Shown one piece after another: positions 32,761-41,359 of a DNA stretch of 50,600 nt. Both the position numbers and the translations under genes were made by a program. The notes under the pieces were generated by a model. That model did no database searches and was not told where the DNA came from. It saw only the letters and a program-made list of their open reading frames with translations. This stretch comes from Arthrobacter pascens (lineage in GTDB: Bacteria > Actinomycetota > Actinomycetes > Actinomycetales > Micrococcaceae), in contig NZ_JAFHKT010000106.1 in the NCBI RefSeq assembly GCF_017052465.1, positions 1 through 50,600 on the forward strand, given 5' to 3'. The first letter of the stretch is position 1. Every line of letters begins with the position of its first letter.

Positions 32761-32789
32761 ACTGTTAACACAGCGACTGTAAACAGTCG
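32761..32789. promoter_or_regulatory. Two GntR-type operators before the regulator gene
   Basis: ACTGTTAACA (32761-32770) has the O1 core, and CGACTGTAAACAGTCG (32774-32789) is a palindrome with the same CTGT/ACAG arms. Their centres lie 15 bases apart, 35-50 bases before the GntR start, which suggests autoregulation. Confidence 0.75.
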
Positions 32790-32816
32790 ACCACTAACAT
32801 TTGGGGAGAACCACCG

Positions 32817-33476
32817 ATGGCCGCGCCAACAGCGTCCCTGCTGGGACTGCAGAAGAAGAGCCTCCGCGAGCAGGCGCTGGCTGCGTTGCGCACCGCCATC
32901 ACCAGCGGCGCCCTGGAACCCGGCCGCCACCTGGTGGAAACGGAGCTCTCCGACATGCTGCAGATCAGCCGCGGAACCCTCCGCGAAGCCCTTCGCCAGC
33001 TTGAGCAGGAAGGCCTGCTTTCCGCAGGCCCCCGCGGCCGCCTCTCCGTCCGCCACCTCGATGCCAAGGAAATCCGCGACATCTACTCCGTCCGGGCCGC
33101 CCTTGAATCCCTGGCGGCCCGCACCCTGTGTGAGCTGCCGGACCGCCAGCACGTCATCGAGTCGCTCCGCGCCGCCATCCACGCCATGGAGGAAGCGACC
33201 AAGGGAACGCTTGAAGAGCGGATCGAATCAGATCTCGAATTCCACCGCACCATGTGCCGCCTCACCGGCAACGAAACCCTGCTTCACTCGTGGGAATCGC
33301 TGGAGGGGTCCATCCGGATGTCCATCATGTTCGCTGGCCTGGAAAAAGGCGTGAGGAACATGAGCGTGGCCCGCCACCACGACATCGTGGCCGCCATTGA
33401 AACCGGCGACGCCACCCTGGCCCGCAACACAATCCGCGAACACATGGACTCCGCCGCGGCCGTGCTGGTGGCGTAG
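32817..33476 (+). CDS. GntR-family regulator (FCD type) of the transketolase island
   Basis: A 219-residue regulator with an N-terminal winged helix (LREQALAALRTAITSGALEPGRHLVETELSDMLQISRGTLREALRQLEQEGLL) and an FCD ligand domain (about 90-215) carrying the metal-binding pattern DLEFHRTMCRLTGN and HHDIVAAIETGD. GGGGAG precedes the ATG. The same palindromes lie before this gene and in the divergent promoter region of the island, so it probably represses both arms and itself until an intermediate of the pathway binds. Confidence 0.92.
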   Translation: MAAPTASLLGLQKKSLREQALAALRTAITSGALEPGRHLVETELSDMLQISRGTLREALRQLEQEGLLSAGPRGRLSVRHLDAKEIRDIYSVRAALESLAARTLCELPDRQHVIESLRAAIHAMEEATKGTLEERIESDLEFHRTMCRLTGNETLLHSWESLEGSIRMSIMFAGLEKGVRNMSVARHHDIVAAIETGDATLARNTIREHMDSAAAVLVA

Positions 33477-33744
33477 GGCATTCCGGCCGGGTAGCAAGCG
33501 TATGCAGTCTCCAGCCGGACGCCCCCGACTCGCCGGTGGCGCGTTTAGAAACCAGGCCGCCGGGGTATCTGGACAGTGCAACCGTTCAGACTAATCGGCC
33601 CCGGGAAGGCGGTGGCATGAATCGCCACACTTGGGCGAGTCGCCCACCACGGTTACGGACCGCCGCGTGGAGGCCTTCGGCCTGGTCCTCTCTGACTCAC
33701 ACCGCAGGAACATGCCCTCCCCCTGATCAAGGAAAGGAACTGAC

Positions 33745-33933
33745 ATGAGCGAGAACCCGATTGAGGTTCACAAGTTTCTTGGCGGTATCGGTTACCCCGC
33801 CACGCGTGACGCCCTCATCGCGCATGCCCAGGAGTCAGGCGCGGACGGGAATGTCCTCACTGCGCTGGAAAGCATTCCGGACAAGGAATACGACAGCCCG
33901 ACGGCCGTCAGCTCCGCCATCTCAGGTTCCTGA
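33745..33933 (+). CDS. DUF2795 family protein
   Basis: A 62-residue protein with the DUF2795 pattern: a start like NPIEVHKFLGGIGYPATRDALIAHAQESGADGNVLTALESIPDKEYDSPTAVSSAI, in which the IGYPATRDALI and LPDKEY-like segments are typical. Function is unknown. AAGGA precedes the ATG. The preceding 268 bases up to the GntR gene show no gene, only short GC-rich inverted repeats. Confidence 0.85.
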   Translation: MSENPIEVHKFLGGIGYPATRDALIAHAQESGADGNVLTALESIPDKEYDSPTAVSSAISGS

Positions 33934-34031
33934 GCAACCTGCCCTCCTGGGGCCGCCGCTCCGGCAGGTCCGGGTTTCCGCACACCTCTGGCTCTCGGGG
34001 ACGCTGGCAGGGAATATACTCGGCAGCAGTC

Positions 34032-34415
34032 ATGAGCAGCCTTCCTTCAGCCCCGGCAACCGTCCGCATTGATGCGTGGCTGTGGGCCATCCGTGCCTAC
34101 AAGACCCGCTCCGCGGCCACCGCCGCCTGCCGGGCCGGGCATGTCCGGCTCAACGGAAACCCGGCCAAGGCGTCGCAGTCGCTGGTGCCCGGCGACACTG
34201 TCCGGGTCCGCCAGCCGGGATACGAGCGCATCCTCGAGGTGCGCCGCCTGATTGCCAAGCGCGTCGGGGCGGAGGCTGCCTCGCACTGCTTTACCGATCA
34301 CACCCCTCCGCGCCCGATCGCCCCGGCGCTCGGCCTGCCGCAGCGTGACCGCGGAACAGGGCGGCCCACCAAGAAGGACCGGCGGGAAATGGAACGGTTG
34401 CGCGGCGGCGCCTAA
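34032..34415 (+). CDS. S4-domain RNA-binding protein (Hsp15-like)
   Basis: The 127-residue product starts with an S4 domain (RIDAWLWAIRAYKTRSAATAACRAGHVRLNGNPAKASQSLVPGDTVRVR), followed by a basic tail GRPTKKDRREMERLRG. It matches the Hsp15 family, whose E. coli member binds 50S subunits that still carry peptidyl-tRNA and helps recycle them. It stands alone and converges on the DHFR-family gene. Confidence 0.9.
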   Translation: MSSLPSAPATVRIDAWLWAIRAYKTRSAATAACRAGHVRLNGNPAKASQSLVPGDTVRVRQPGYERILEVRRLIAKRVGAEAASHCFTDHTPPRPIAPALGLPQRDRGTGRPTKKDRREMERLRGGA

Positions 34416-34454
34416 ACCGGGAAGCCCCGGCGCGGCTCCTCCGGCAGAGGCGGC

Positions 34455-35105
34455 CTACTCCCTCACCTGTTCCCGGCCTTCCCGCACCTCGAACTCGCCC
34501 ACTTCCAGCTCGCCGGCGCCGAAAGCGGTGGGCAGCAGGGTGAGGTGGACCGCCCCGGCGGCGGTTGCCTTATGCCCTGCGAGCGTGAAGGTAGACGGCA
34601 CGGCACCGGCCTCGAAGAGGCGCTTGCCCTGGCCGAGCACCACGGGAAACACCAAGAGCCGGTATTCGTCCACCAGCCCGGCGTCGTGCAGGGCGCGGGC
34701 AAGCTGGTGGCTGCCGTGCACCTGGAGTTCGCGGCCGGGGCCGGCCCTGAGGTCGTCGATGGCTTCCAGGAAGTTGCCGGAGAGCACAGTGGTGTTGTTC
34801 CAGGTGGGGTTGCTGATGGTGTTGGAGACCACGTACTTCGGCAGGCCATTGAGGGCGGTGGCGACGGCGTTGTCCGGGTCCGTAACCTGCTCCCAGTAGG
34901 GCTGGAACAGCTGGTACGTGGTGCGTCCAAGGAGGATGGCGTCGGCTTCGGCGAACCAGCCGTCCACGAGTCTGCCCATGTCATCGTCCGCGTGCGGGAC
35001 CAGCCAGCCTCCGAGCTCAAAACCGCCGCTGGGATCCTCTTCCTTGCCGCCAGGGCCCTGCATCACGCCGTCGAGGGTCAGGAATGTGTGGACCGTGAGT
35101 TTCAT
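34455..35105 (-). CDS. Dihydrofolate reductase-family protein (RibD C-terminal fold)
   Basis: A 216-residue predicted NADPH reductase of the YyaP/RibD-C group: MKLTVHTFLTLDGVMQGPGG, ADAILLGRTTYQLFQPYW, KYVVSNTISNPTWNNTTVL, ELQVHGSHQLARALHDAGLVDEYRLLVFPVVLGQGKRLF. True substrates of this group are unknown. The ATG at 35105 overlaps the stop of the DUF4389 gene (ATGA), so it is the third gene of that operon. The longer open frame upstream is antisense-like arginine-rich sequence and is not used. Confidence 0.9.
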   Translation of the reverse strand: MKLTVHTFLTLDGVMQGPGGKEEDPSGGFELGGWLVPHADDDMGRLVDGWFAEADAILLGRTTYQLFQPYWEQVTDPDNAVATALNGLPKYVVSNTISNPTWNNTTVLSGNFLEAIDDLRAGPGRELQVHGSHQLARALHDAGLVDEYRLLVFPVVLGQGKRLFEAGAVPSTFTLAGHKATAAGAVHLTLLPTAFGAGELEVGEFEVREGREQVRE

Positions 35106-36619
35106 GGTGCGCCTTTCGGAGGATTGGTCGGCAGCGTTTCTCCCGGATCGGCCGGACCCAGGTCCAGGCGGAACGGCGGATACTCGTCCCGCATGAGTGC
35201 CACGTACGCGGTGACGCGGTAAACCCAGCGGTTCAGGCCGAGCAGCAGGTCGAACAGGCTCGGGAGATAGCGGCCGGTGAACAGCAAAATAACGGCGGCG
35301 ATGAACGTCAGCAGTGCGATCAGCGAAAACGCACCGCCGGACGTGTAGCGCGCCCCGTACCCGGACCAGTCGTCGTCGGACGCCACCCAAGCCCGGGTCG
35401 TCCCGGCGAGCACCCCCACTATCAGCAGATGCGGGATGGCGAGCAGCCAGGACTTGACCAGCACCAGGCCGCGCGAGAGGCGCTCCGGGTAGTCGACGTC
35501 GAAGTCGGCCGGATAGTCGGTGCGGGCCAGGGTGAAGGGCGGGTAGCGGTCCGTGCCGATGGCCGTGAAGGCATAGAAGGACACCCGCCAGCTCCACCGC
35601 AGCACGCCCACATTGAAGTTGAACAGCGAGCGCGGATACCGGGCCGTGAACAGGATAGCGAACCACGCCACGATGGAGGTGACGATCAGGGCGAACCACA
35701 GGAAGAACAGCACGATGAGGTGCGGGATCGCCAGGAACCACTTGACCAGCCACATCCAGCGGGACAGTGCCAGGTCGAGGCGGCCAGTGAGGCGGGCGGG
35801 GTACGGCACGTTGGAGAAAAGCCCGGCGGCGGGCGGCGGGGGTGGCGGGGCCGCGCCGTTGCCGGCGGGGCTGGTGGTGTATGGGGATCCGGCCGCGGGG
35901 ACAGCGGCGGGAGGTCCCGCCGTCGGACGTTGCGGCGGCGGACCGTGGCGACCCAGACCCATGGCACCCGCGACGATCAGCGGCACGCCGATGGCGAGCA
36001 GCACGAGTCCGGCGATCAGCAGTCCCACGAAGAGAGGCCACAGCAGATCGGAGCGGATGCCGCCCTGAAGGTCCGCCGCGATGGGGTCAGTGGCGTCAGC
36101 GTTCATCACCACGATGGCCCAGCTGCCGGGCCGCAGGCCCCACCGGAGTTCCTGGGTGCCGGCGCCCGTGGCGGAGGCTGCCCAGAAGGTCTGTGCTCCG
36201 GGGCGGGCGGGAGTTCTGGTGCCGGGAACGTCCCGGTATTCCACCCTGAAGGGCCGCAGTTCGAGCTCCCTGATTTCCGACCGCCTAACGCCGTCGAGGT
36301 ACCGCGCCACATCCTGCTGCTCTGCGACACCAATGAAGATGTCCTTGCCCGCAGTGGCGGACGCTCCGCGGATGAGGATGCTGCCCGCAGTGTCCGACGG
36401 TATGACGTCCGGGAGGCGCTGGCCCACCATGATGTCCACCCCCACGGATGTGATGGCGTTGGAGCTGGCTTCGAAGCGCTCGGTTGACGACGTGAAGAAG
36501 CCCTCGTCCCGCTGCTGGATGTTGAGCCATCCGGTTCCCGCCGCAGCGGCGACCAGCCCCAGGCCCAGCAAAGCCGAGAGCGTGCCCAACACGAGCATCA
36601 CCATGCGTCCGGGTTTCAT
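35102..36619 (-). CDS. DUF4389 membrane protein
   Basis: A 505-residue membrane protein. An N-terminal helix, an extracytoplasmic domain of about 170 residues, a second helix and a proline-rich linker precede two DUF4389 repeats: the first contains LVKWFLAIPHLIVLFFLW, ARYPRSLFNFNVGVLRW and DRYPPFTL, the second LVKSWLLAIPHLLIVGVLAG, GRYLPSLFDLLLGLNRW and DEYPPFRL. The repeats arose by internal duplication. AGGAGAAGG precedes the ATG at 36619. It is coupled by ATGA overlaps to a STAS-like gene upstream and a reductase gene downstream. Confidence 0.88.
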   Translation of the reverse strand: MKPGRMVMLVLGTLSALLGLGLVAAAAGTGWLNIQQRDEGFFTSSTERFEASSNAITSVGVDIMVGQRLPDVIPSDTAGSILIRGASATAGKDIFIGVAEQQDVARYLDGVRRSEIRELELRPFRVEYRDVPGTRTPARPGAQTFWAASATGAGTQELRWGLRPGSWAIVVMNADATDPIAADLQGGIRSDLLWPLFVGLLIAGLVLLAIGVPLIVAGAMGLGRHGPPPQRPTAGPPAAVPAAGSPYTTSPAGNGAAPPPPPPAAGLFSNVPYPARLTGRLDLALSRWMWLVKWFLAIPHLIVLFFLWFALIVTSIVAWFAILFTARYPRSLFNFNVGVLRWSWRVSFYAFTAIGTDRYPPFTLARTDYPADFDVDYPERLSRGLVLVKSWLLAIPHLLIVGVLAGTTRAWVASDDDWSGYGARYTSGGAFSLIALLTFIAAVILLFTGRYLPSLFDLLLGLNRWVYRVTAYVALMRDEYPPFRLDLGPADPGETLPTNPPKGAP

Positions 36620-37026
36620 ACCTTCTCCTGCCTCTTGAAAGGCCGCCCCTTTGGCTGCCTTCTTTTCTGCTCGCCGTGGAGCGGGTGGGCAGCGGCGGCC
36701 TCCGCCGGGTGGCTGCCGTGTATGTGCGGCGGATCCAGGATCCGCAGCGGGCACAGCAGACCCTTGTTGCCGGACGTGATGGCGAGGCTGTTGAGCTGGA
36801 CCGGATCGTGCAGGACGCTGACGGCGTCCGTGGCCGCCCGGGCATGCGTGAGGTCAATGACGATTTCGCGGCCGGGCAGCAGCGCGCTGGTCCTGCGGGC
36901 GATCACGTACAGGGCGCGGAGGTTGGCGACGGTAACGGTTCCGCGCACCTCGATACTGGCCGTTTGCAGGTGGTCATCGATATGGACGTGGACCTTGAGC
37001 CGGTGCTGGGTGACGGTGCGATCCAC
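36616..37026 (-). CDS. STAS-like small protein
   Basis: A 136-residue protein whose first 100 residues read like a STAS fold (HVHIDDHLQTASIEVRGTVTVANLRALYVIARRTSALLPGREIVIDLTHARAATDAVSVL), followed by a basic tail rich in His and Lys. STAS domains often switch partner proteins on phosphorylation; no clear phosphorylatable serine at the usual place is evident. The GTG at 37026 has GGAGGT nine bases upstream; a GTG three codons earlier abuts that site. It is coupled by ATGA overlap to the DUF4389 gene. The family match is weak. Confidence 0.6.
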   Translation of the reverse strand: MDRTVTQHRLKVHVHIDDHLQTASIEVRGTVTVANLRALYVIARRTSALLPGREIVIDLTHARAATDAVSVLHDPVQLNSLAITSGNKGLLCPLRILDPPHIHGSHPAEAAAAHPLHGEQKRRQPKGRPFKRQEKV

Positions 37027-37031
37027 GGCGA

Positions 37032-37148
37032 TCACACCTCCCGGACGGGTTGCGGCAAGCGGGGAAGAATGTGCTGGGTGTCGTCGGTGCTGTGCATGCG
37101 GCTGAGGTTCCCCATCTCCTGCTCTTGCGGGACGGCCCGGGCAGCCAT
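37032..37148 (-). CDS. Possible small ORF ahead of the STAS-like gene
   Basis: A 38-codon frame (MAARAVPQEQEMGNLSRMHS at its start) ends in a TGA that overlaps the alternative GTG start of the STAS-like gene. GGGGA lies just before the ATG. It resembles no known family, and could be a leader peptide or chance. Confidence 0.3.
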   Translation of the reverse strand: MAARAVPQEQEMGNLSRMHSTDDTQHILPRLPQPVREV

Positions 37149-37337
37149 GCCAGTCCCCAAATATGGCGAGACCGTTGACGTCAGCGGACCGCGGCCCCTC
37201 CCCCCGACGTCCTTGTCGGAACCGCGCGTTCAGCTCCAGAATGCACCCTCCAACCGTTGCTGTGAAGAGGCGGCCCCTGCGGGTCTTCGGGGCCGCGCCG
37301 AATTGCTGCCCGGCCGGTCCGCCCCTAGCCTGTTCGT

Positions 37338-38828
37338 ATGCTTCCTCATGCCACGGGTCCCGCTCCGGCCGGCCTCCTGCTGGCTTCCGTCAGACAGCCC
37401 GGGGAGCCGGCGCTGCTGGATATCCGCGTTGCCGGCGGAGTCATCACCCACCTCGGACCGGCAGGAGAGGTGCCTCGCGACGCACCGGTAGTGGACTTGG
37501 ATGGCCGGTTCGCCGTCCCGGGCCTGTGGGACGAGCACGTGCACATGACGCAGTGGGCCCTGGCCGCCAACCGCGTCGATCTTTCCCAGGCGGAATCCGC
37601 GCGGGACGCCGTCGAGGGGGTCCGGGACCGCCTTTCGGGCGCATCCCCGGACCGCACTTTGGTGGGTGTCGGTTTCCGGGATGCGGTGTGGGCAGACGCG
37701 CCGAGCCTTGAAATGCTCGACGCCGCCACCCGCAACGTGCCCACCGCCCTGCTCAGCCACGACCTTCACTGCGTCTGGCTGAACTCAGCTGCCGCTTCAA
37801 AGTACGGCGTGGGGGTGGATGCCAGCGGCCTGCTGCGCGAGGACGCGGCGTTTGCCGTGACGCGGGAGCTTGGCACGTTGCCGGACGACGTGGTTGATCC
37901 GTGGGTCCAGGATGCCGGCCGGGACGCCGCCGCCCGCGGGATTGTGGGCATCGTCGACTTCGAAATGACCTGGAACCGCGACGCCTGGCTACGCCGCGTG
38001 GCAGGCGGCTTTGCCGCCTTGCGGGTGGACGCGGGCGTCTACCCGCAAGACCTGGAGCGGGCGGCCGACGCCGGGATGCGCACGGGCCAGGCGCTCGACG
38101 GCGGAGCGGGACTTGTGCGGGTGGGCCCGCTGAAGGTGCTCATCGACGGCTCGCTGAACACGCGCACTGCCTACTGCGTGGACCCTTATCCACACGGCGG
38201 CCACGGGATGCTCACCGTGAGCGAAGCCGAGCTGTACGAGCTGCTGGTGCGTGCCCGTGACACAGGCTTTGTCCCGGCCGTCCACGCTATCGGCGACGGC
38301 GCCAACCGGGTTGCGCTGGACGCCTTCACCGCGGCCGGCATTTCGGGGCGGATCGAGCACGCCCAGTTTGTGCGGCGGGAGGACTTCGCGCGGTTTGGCG
38401 AACTGGGGCTGACCGCCAGCGTGCAGCCCGCCCATGCCTTGGACGATCGCGACACCGCCGAGGCCAACTGGAGCGGCCGGACGGACCGGGCATTCCCGCT
38501 GCGGTCGCTGCTGGATGCCGGCGCAACGCTGGCGCTCGGCTCCGATGCTCCGGTCGCCCCGTTGGATCCTTGGCTGGCCATGTCCGCGGCGACCACCCGC
38601 TCCCGGCTGGACGGCCGCGGGCCGTGGCATCCGGAGCAGGCTCTCACGCGGGAAGAGGCGCTCCGTGCCTCGACACGGGGGCGCAGCCGCATCCGCGTCG
38701 GGGACCCTGCCGACCTTGCGGTGCTCGACGGCGACCCGTGGGCTGTTCCTGATGCCGTTTTCGCCGAAATGCCGGTGGCCGCGACGCTGGTGGCGGGGCG
38801 GTTCACCCACCGGGGCCCCGGAGTTTAG
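37338..38828 (+). CDS. Amidohydrolase family 3 protein
   Basis: The 496-residue protein belongs to the YtcJ/amidohydrolase-3 group, metal-dependent hydrolases of N-acyl or ring-amide bonds. Metal and catalytic motifs: LWDEHVHM near the N-terminus, VDFEMTWN, HAIGDGANRVALDAF with a metal-ligand histidine, RIEHAQFV, and LGSDAPVAPLDPW. GDPADLAVLDGDPW returns to the beta-sandwich near the end. No strong ribosome-binding site is seen before the ATG, so the start is tentative. Substrate unknown; it is not in an operon. Confidence 0.85.
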   Translation: MLPHATGPAPAGLLLASVRQPGEPALLDIRVAGGVITHLGPAGEVPRDAPVVDLDGRFAVPGLWDEHVHMTQWALAANRVDLSQAESARDAVEGVRDRLSGASPDRTLVGVGFRDAVWADAPSLEMLDAATRNVPTALLSHDLHCVWLNSAAASKYGVGVDASGLLREDAAFAVTRELGTLPDDVVDPWVQDAGRDAAARGIVGIVDFEMTWNRDAWLRRVAGGFAALRVDAGVYPQDLERAADAGMRTGQALDGGAGLVRVGPLKVLIDGSLNTRTAYCVDPYPHGGHGMLTVSEAELYELLVRARDTGFVPAVHAIGDGANRVALDAFTAAGISGRIEHAQFVRREDFARFGELGLTASVQPAHALDDRDTAEANWSGRTDRAFPLRSLLDAGATLALGSDAPVAPLDPWLAMSAATTRSRLDGRGPWHPEQALTREEALRASTRGRSRIRVGDPADLAVLDGDPWAVPDAVFAEMPVAATLVAGRFTHRGPGV

Positions 38829-38886
38829 GTTTCATAGCCCCGCGCTGTCCTCAAACGACCGATGGCACACCTGGCCATGCCGCAGC

Positions 38887-39096
38887 TCAGGGCTTGCCAC
38901 CGGTTTCAGGTCCATCCTCTTCCGCGGCCTCACCGTGGTGCGGATGGTCTTTGTGGCGTGCTTCCTGAAGGTGCTGCTCCAGCTTCTCTTCAGCGTCGCG
39001 GCGGCGCTGACCCACAGTACGTATCTGCTGGGTCGTGGGCGCGGCGTGGGCGTGCTGGTGGGGGCCGTGATCCGGAGGGTCTGTTGTCTCGCTCAT
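38887..39096 (-). CDS. Small histidine-rich hypothetical protein
   Basis: A 69-residue, very polar product (MSETTDPPDHGPHQHAHAAP at its start) with a central helix rich in Arg, Glu and Gln (IRTVGQRRRDAEEKLEQHLQEARHKD) and a His/Glu tail. The composition is unlike antisense shadows here, so I count it as probable. It lies in the gap between the amidohydrolase and BTAD genes on the opposite strand. No ribosome-binding site is obvious and no family is recognised. Confidence 0.45.
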   Translation of the reverse strand: MSETTDPPDHGPHQHAHAAPTTQQIRTVGQRRRDAEEKLEQHLQEARHKDHPHHGEAAEEDGPETGGKP

Positions 39097-39177
39097 AGTG
39101 GAATCGTCCCACCGGACACGGCCATCAGGAAGCTGTCGTCTCTGTCATTGGCGGCGCGGCAGTGGGATTCTAGAGGG

Positions 39178-41295
39178 GTGACGGCGGCGGTCGACGGCGA
39201 GGTGCGTATCCGGCTGCTGGGCGGCTTCCGCGTGTCGGTGGGCGCGCGGGACATCCCGGACGGCGAGTGGCGCCTGCGGAAGGCCAAGGCCGTGCTCAAG
39301 CTTCTGGCGTTGGCGCCCGGTCACCGGCTGCAGCGGGAGCAGGTGCTGGATTACCTGTGGCCGGGCTTGGACCCGGAGGCGGCCGGCGGTCAGCTTCGCA
39401 AGGTGGTCCATGAGGCCCGCCGCATCCTGGATCCGAGCCTGTCGGCACTGGACCGGTACCTCATCTCGGGCGAGCAGTTCCGGCTGCGCCGCGAGTCGAC
39501 GTGGGTGGATGTTGATGCGTTCGAGGCTGCGGCTTTGCGGGCACGCCGGAGCGGCGACCCGGCCGCGTACGCGGCAGCGATCGGCCTCTACGAGGGGGAT
39601 CTGCTGCCGGAGGACCGGTATGAGGACTGGGCAACAGCCAAGGAAGTGTCACTCCGGTCAGATTTCCTCGCGCTGCTGGTCGAACAGGCGAGGTTGCTGG
39701 AGGCCCGTGCGAACTTCGACGGCGCCGTGTCGGCACTCCGGCGGGTCATCGCGGCCGATCCCGTCCACGAAGAGGCAGGCGCCGCATTGATGCGCGTGCT
39801 GGCGCTGACTGGCCGGCGGCACGAGGCCATGCAGGAACACGAGCGTCTGCGCGCAGCGCTGGACCGGGAACTGGGCGTCGAACCAGACCCCGCCACGGAA
39901 CGGCTGTTCGAGCAGATCCGCTCAGGCCTCTCGGCGGAGCCTGAGCTGGCCGGAGAGTTGCTCGAGCAGGTCGGTGGCCTGCGGTTGATGTCGGGCGATT
40001 TTCAGGGTGCGGTCACAGCGTTCGCCGGGGCGATAACGCGCCTGCGCGGTTCCGGCGCCAATGCCCGCTCGGCCCGGCTGCACCGCAAAGCCGCGCAGGC
40101 CTGCCTCATGACGCAGGACACGGCCTCCGCTGAGAGGCACGTTCGGGCGGCCGAGGGCCTGCTGGCAGGCACGAAGGACGAGGCCGAAAAGGCGCGGGTT
40201 CTCGAGGCGCGCGCGAACTGGCTGTGGGCCGTGGGGCGCTACGACGAGGCGCAATCAGCAGCGGAGGCCAGCCTGGCGGCGGCCGGGGCCCACGGAACCG
40301 GCGAGGACGTCGCCGCGGTGCAGGAAACACTCGCCATCATCTGTCATATGCGCGGAGCATGGCGGCCCGGTCTTCAGGCCGAGATCGAGCGACTGGGTGA
40401 TGCGGGCGAGCAGGATCCGCGGCTGGGAAGGATATTCGAATTCCATTGCTGCATCGGTGAGTACCACCTCTACGGGGACGGGCTGTGCGAGACGGTCGAA
40501 GACTATGCCCGCGGCACGCTGGCTCTGGCCATCAACCGGGGCGCGCGCCACGCCCAGGCGTTCGCGTGGTGCCTGCTCGGGGAATCGCTCCTGTTGCAGG
40601 GGCGCTGGGATGAGGCGGCGGGATGCCTGGAGCGCAGCACGGAACTGTACGCCGAGCTCGATACCCGCTCCGGCGTGCTGCCCTGGCAGCGGCTTGGCGA
40701 GCTCGCGGTCATGCGTGGCGACAGCAGCGCGGCCGCGGCGTACCTTCGTCACGGAATGGCGATCGCCGTGGTGTCGCCCCTGGCCCAGCACGCGTGGGGC
40801 CGGCTGTATGCGACGGCGGCGTTGGACGCGCTGGAGCGCGGCACTCCTGCCGAGGCGGTCCGCGTTGTACGGTCCGCGGCATCGGCGGCGGCGCGCTACG
40901 GCGAATGTCCGACCTGCACCGCCCTGCTGTATCCGATGGCGGCCGAAGCATTCGCGGCACTGGGTGACCGGGCGGGCGCAAGCGTATTCACCCAGGCGGC
41001 AGAGAAGGTTGCGCATTCCTTCCAAAGTTCGGCCTGGACTGCCATGGCCGAGTCCGCCCGCGGTTCGCTGGCGCTGGCCGACGCGGACGCGGGCGGGGCA
41101 CGCGAACGGTTCCTCTCGGCCGCGCGCCTCTACGAACGGGCCCACCAGCCGTTCTGGTCCGCCCGCTCCAAGCTGCAGGCCGCACTCGCCGGCACGGGCG
41201 GCCCGGCTGACCGGCACCTGCTGGACGAAGCGGCTACAGTGTTCGAGCAACTCGGCGCGCTACGGACGCTCGATGCCGCACACCGGACAGCCTGA
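39178..41295 (+). CDS. SARP/BTAD-type transcriptional activator with TPR region
   Basis: A 705-residue regulator. An OmpR-like winged helix (RIRLLGGFRVSVGARDIPDGEWRLRKAKAVLKLLAL, REQVLDYLWPG) occupies about 5-95, a bacterial transcriptional activation domain (WVDVDAFEAAALRARR through LRAALDRELGVEPDP) about 100-245, and helical TPR-like repeats the remainder. There is no ATPase (NB-ARC) domain between, as in larger SARP relatives. The GTG at 39178 is chosen because the domain starts there; an open frame of 248 codons upstream covers the amidohydrolase 3' end and is rejected. The neighbouring monooxygenase genes are possible targets. Confidence 0.85.
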   Translation: MTAAVDGEVRIRLLGGFRVSVGARDIPDGEWRLRKAKAVLKLLALAPGHRLQREQVLDYLWPGLDPEAAGGQLRKVVHEARRILDPSLSALDRYLISGEQFRLRRESTWVDVDAFEAAALRARRSGDPAAYAAAIGLYEGDLLPEDRYEDWATAKEVSLRSDFLALLVEQARLLEARANFDGAVSALRRVIAADPVHEEAGAALMRVLALTGRRHEAMQEHERLRAALDRELGVEPDPATERLFEQIRSGLSAEPELAGELLEQVGGLRLMSGDFQGAVTAFAGAITRLRGSGANARSARLHRKAAQACLMTQDTASAERHVRAAEGLLAGTKDEAEKARVLEARANWLWAVGRYDEAQSAAEASLAAAGAHGTGEDVAAVQETLAIICHMRGAWRPGLQAEIERLGDAGEQDPRLGRIFEFHCCIGEYHLYGDGLCETVEDYARGTLALAINRGARHAQAFAWCLLGESLLLQGRWDEAAGCLERSTELYAELDTRSGVLPWQRLGELAVMRGDSSAAAAYLRHGMAIAVVSPLAQHAWGRLYATAALDALERGTPAEAVRVVRSAASAAARYGECPTCTALLYPMAAEAFAALGDRAGASVFTQAAEKVAHSFQSSAWTAMAESARGSLALADADAGGARERFLSAARLYERAHQPFWSARSKLQAALAGTGGPADRHLLDEAATVFEQLGALRTLDAAHRTA

Positions 41296-41359
41296 TCGCC
41301 GGCCCAAGCCGCCCGCCAAGGGGCTGGGCGCCAAGGGGCCGGGCGTCAGAGCCGGTGCG

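Noticed and set aside
35106..36041. Upstream extension of the DHFR-family frame
   Set aside because: It lies inside the DUF4389 gene in another frame and has shadow-like composition; the ATG at 35105 overlaps the DUF4389 stop.
38434..39177. N-terminal extension of the BTAD regulator frame
   Set aside because: It runs over the 3' half of the amidohydrolase gene in another frame, is Arg/Trp/Pro-rich, and the conserved winged helix begins only at 39178.
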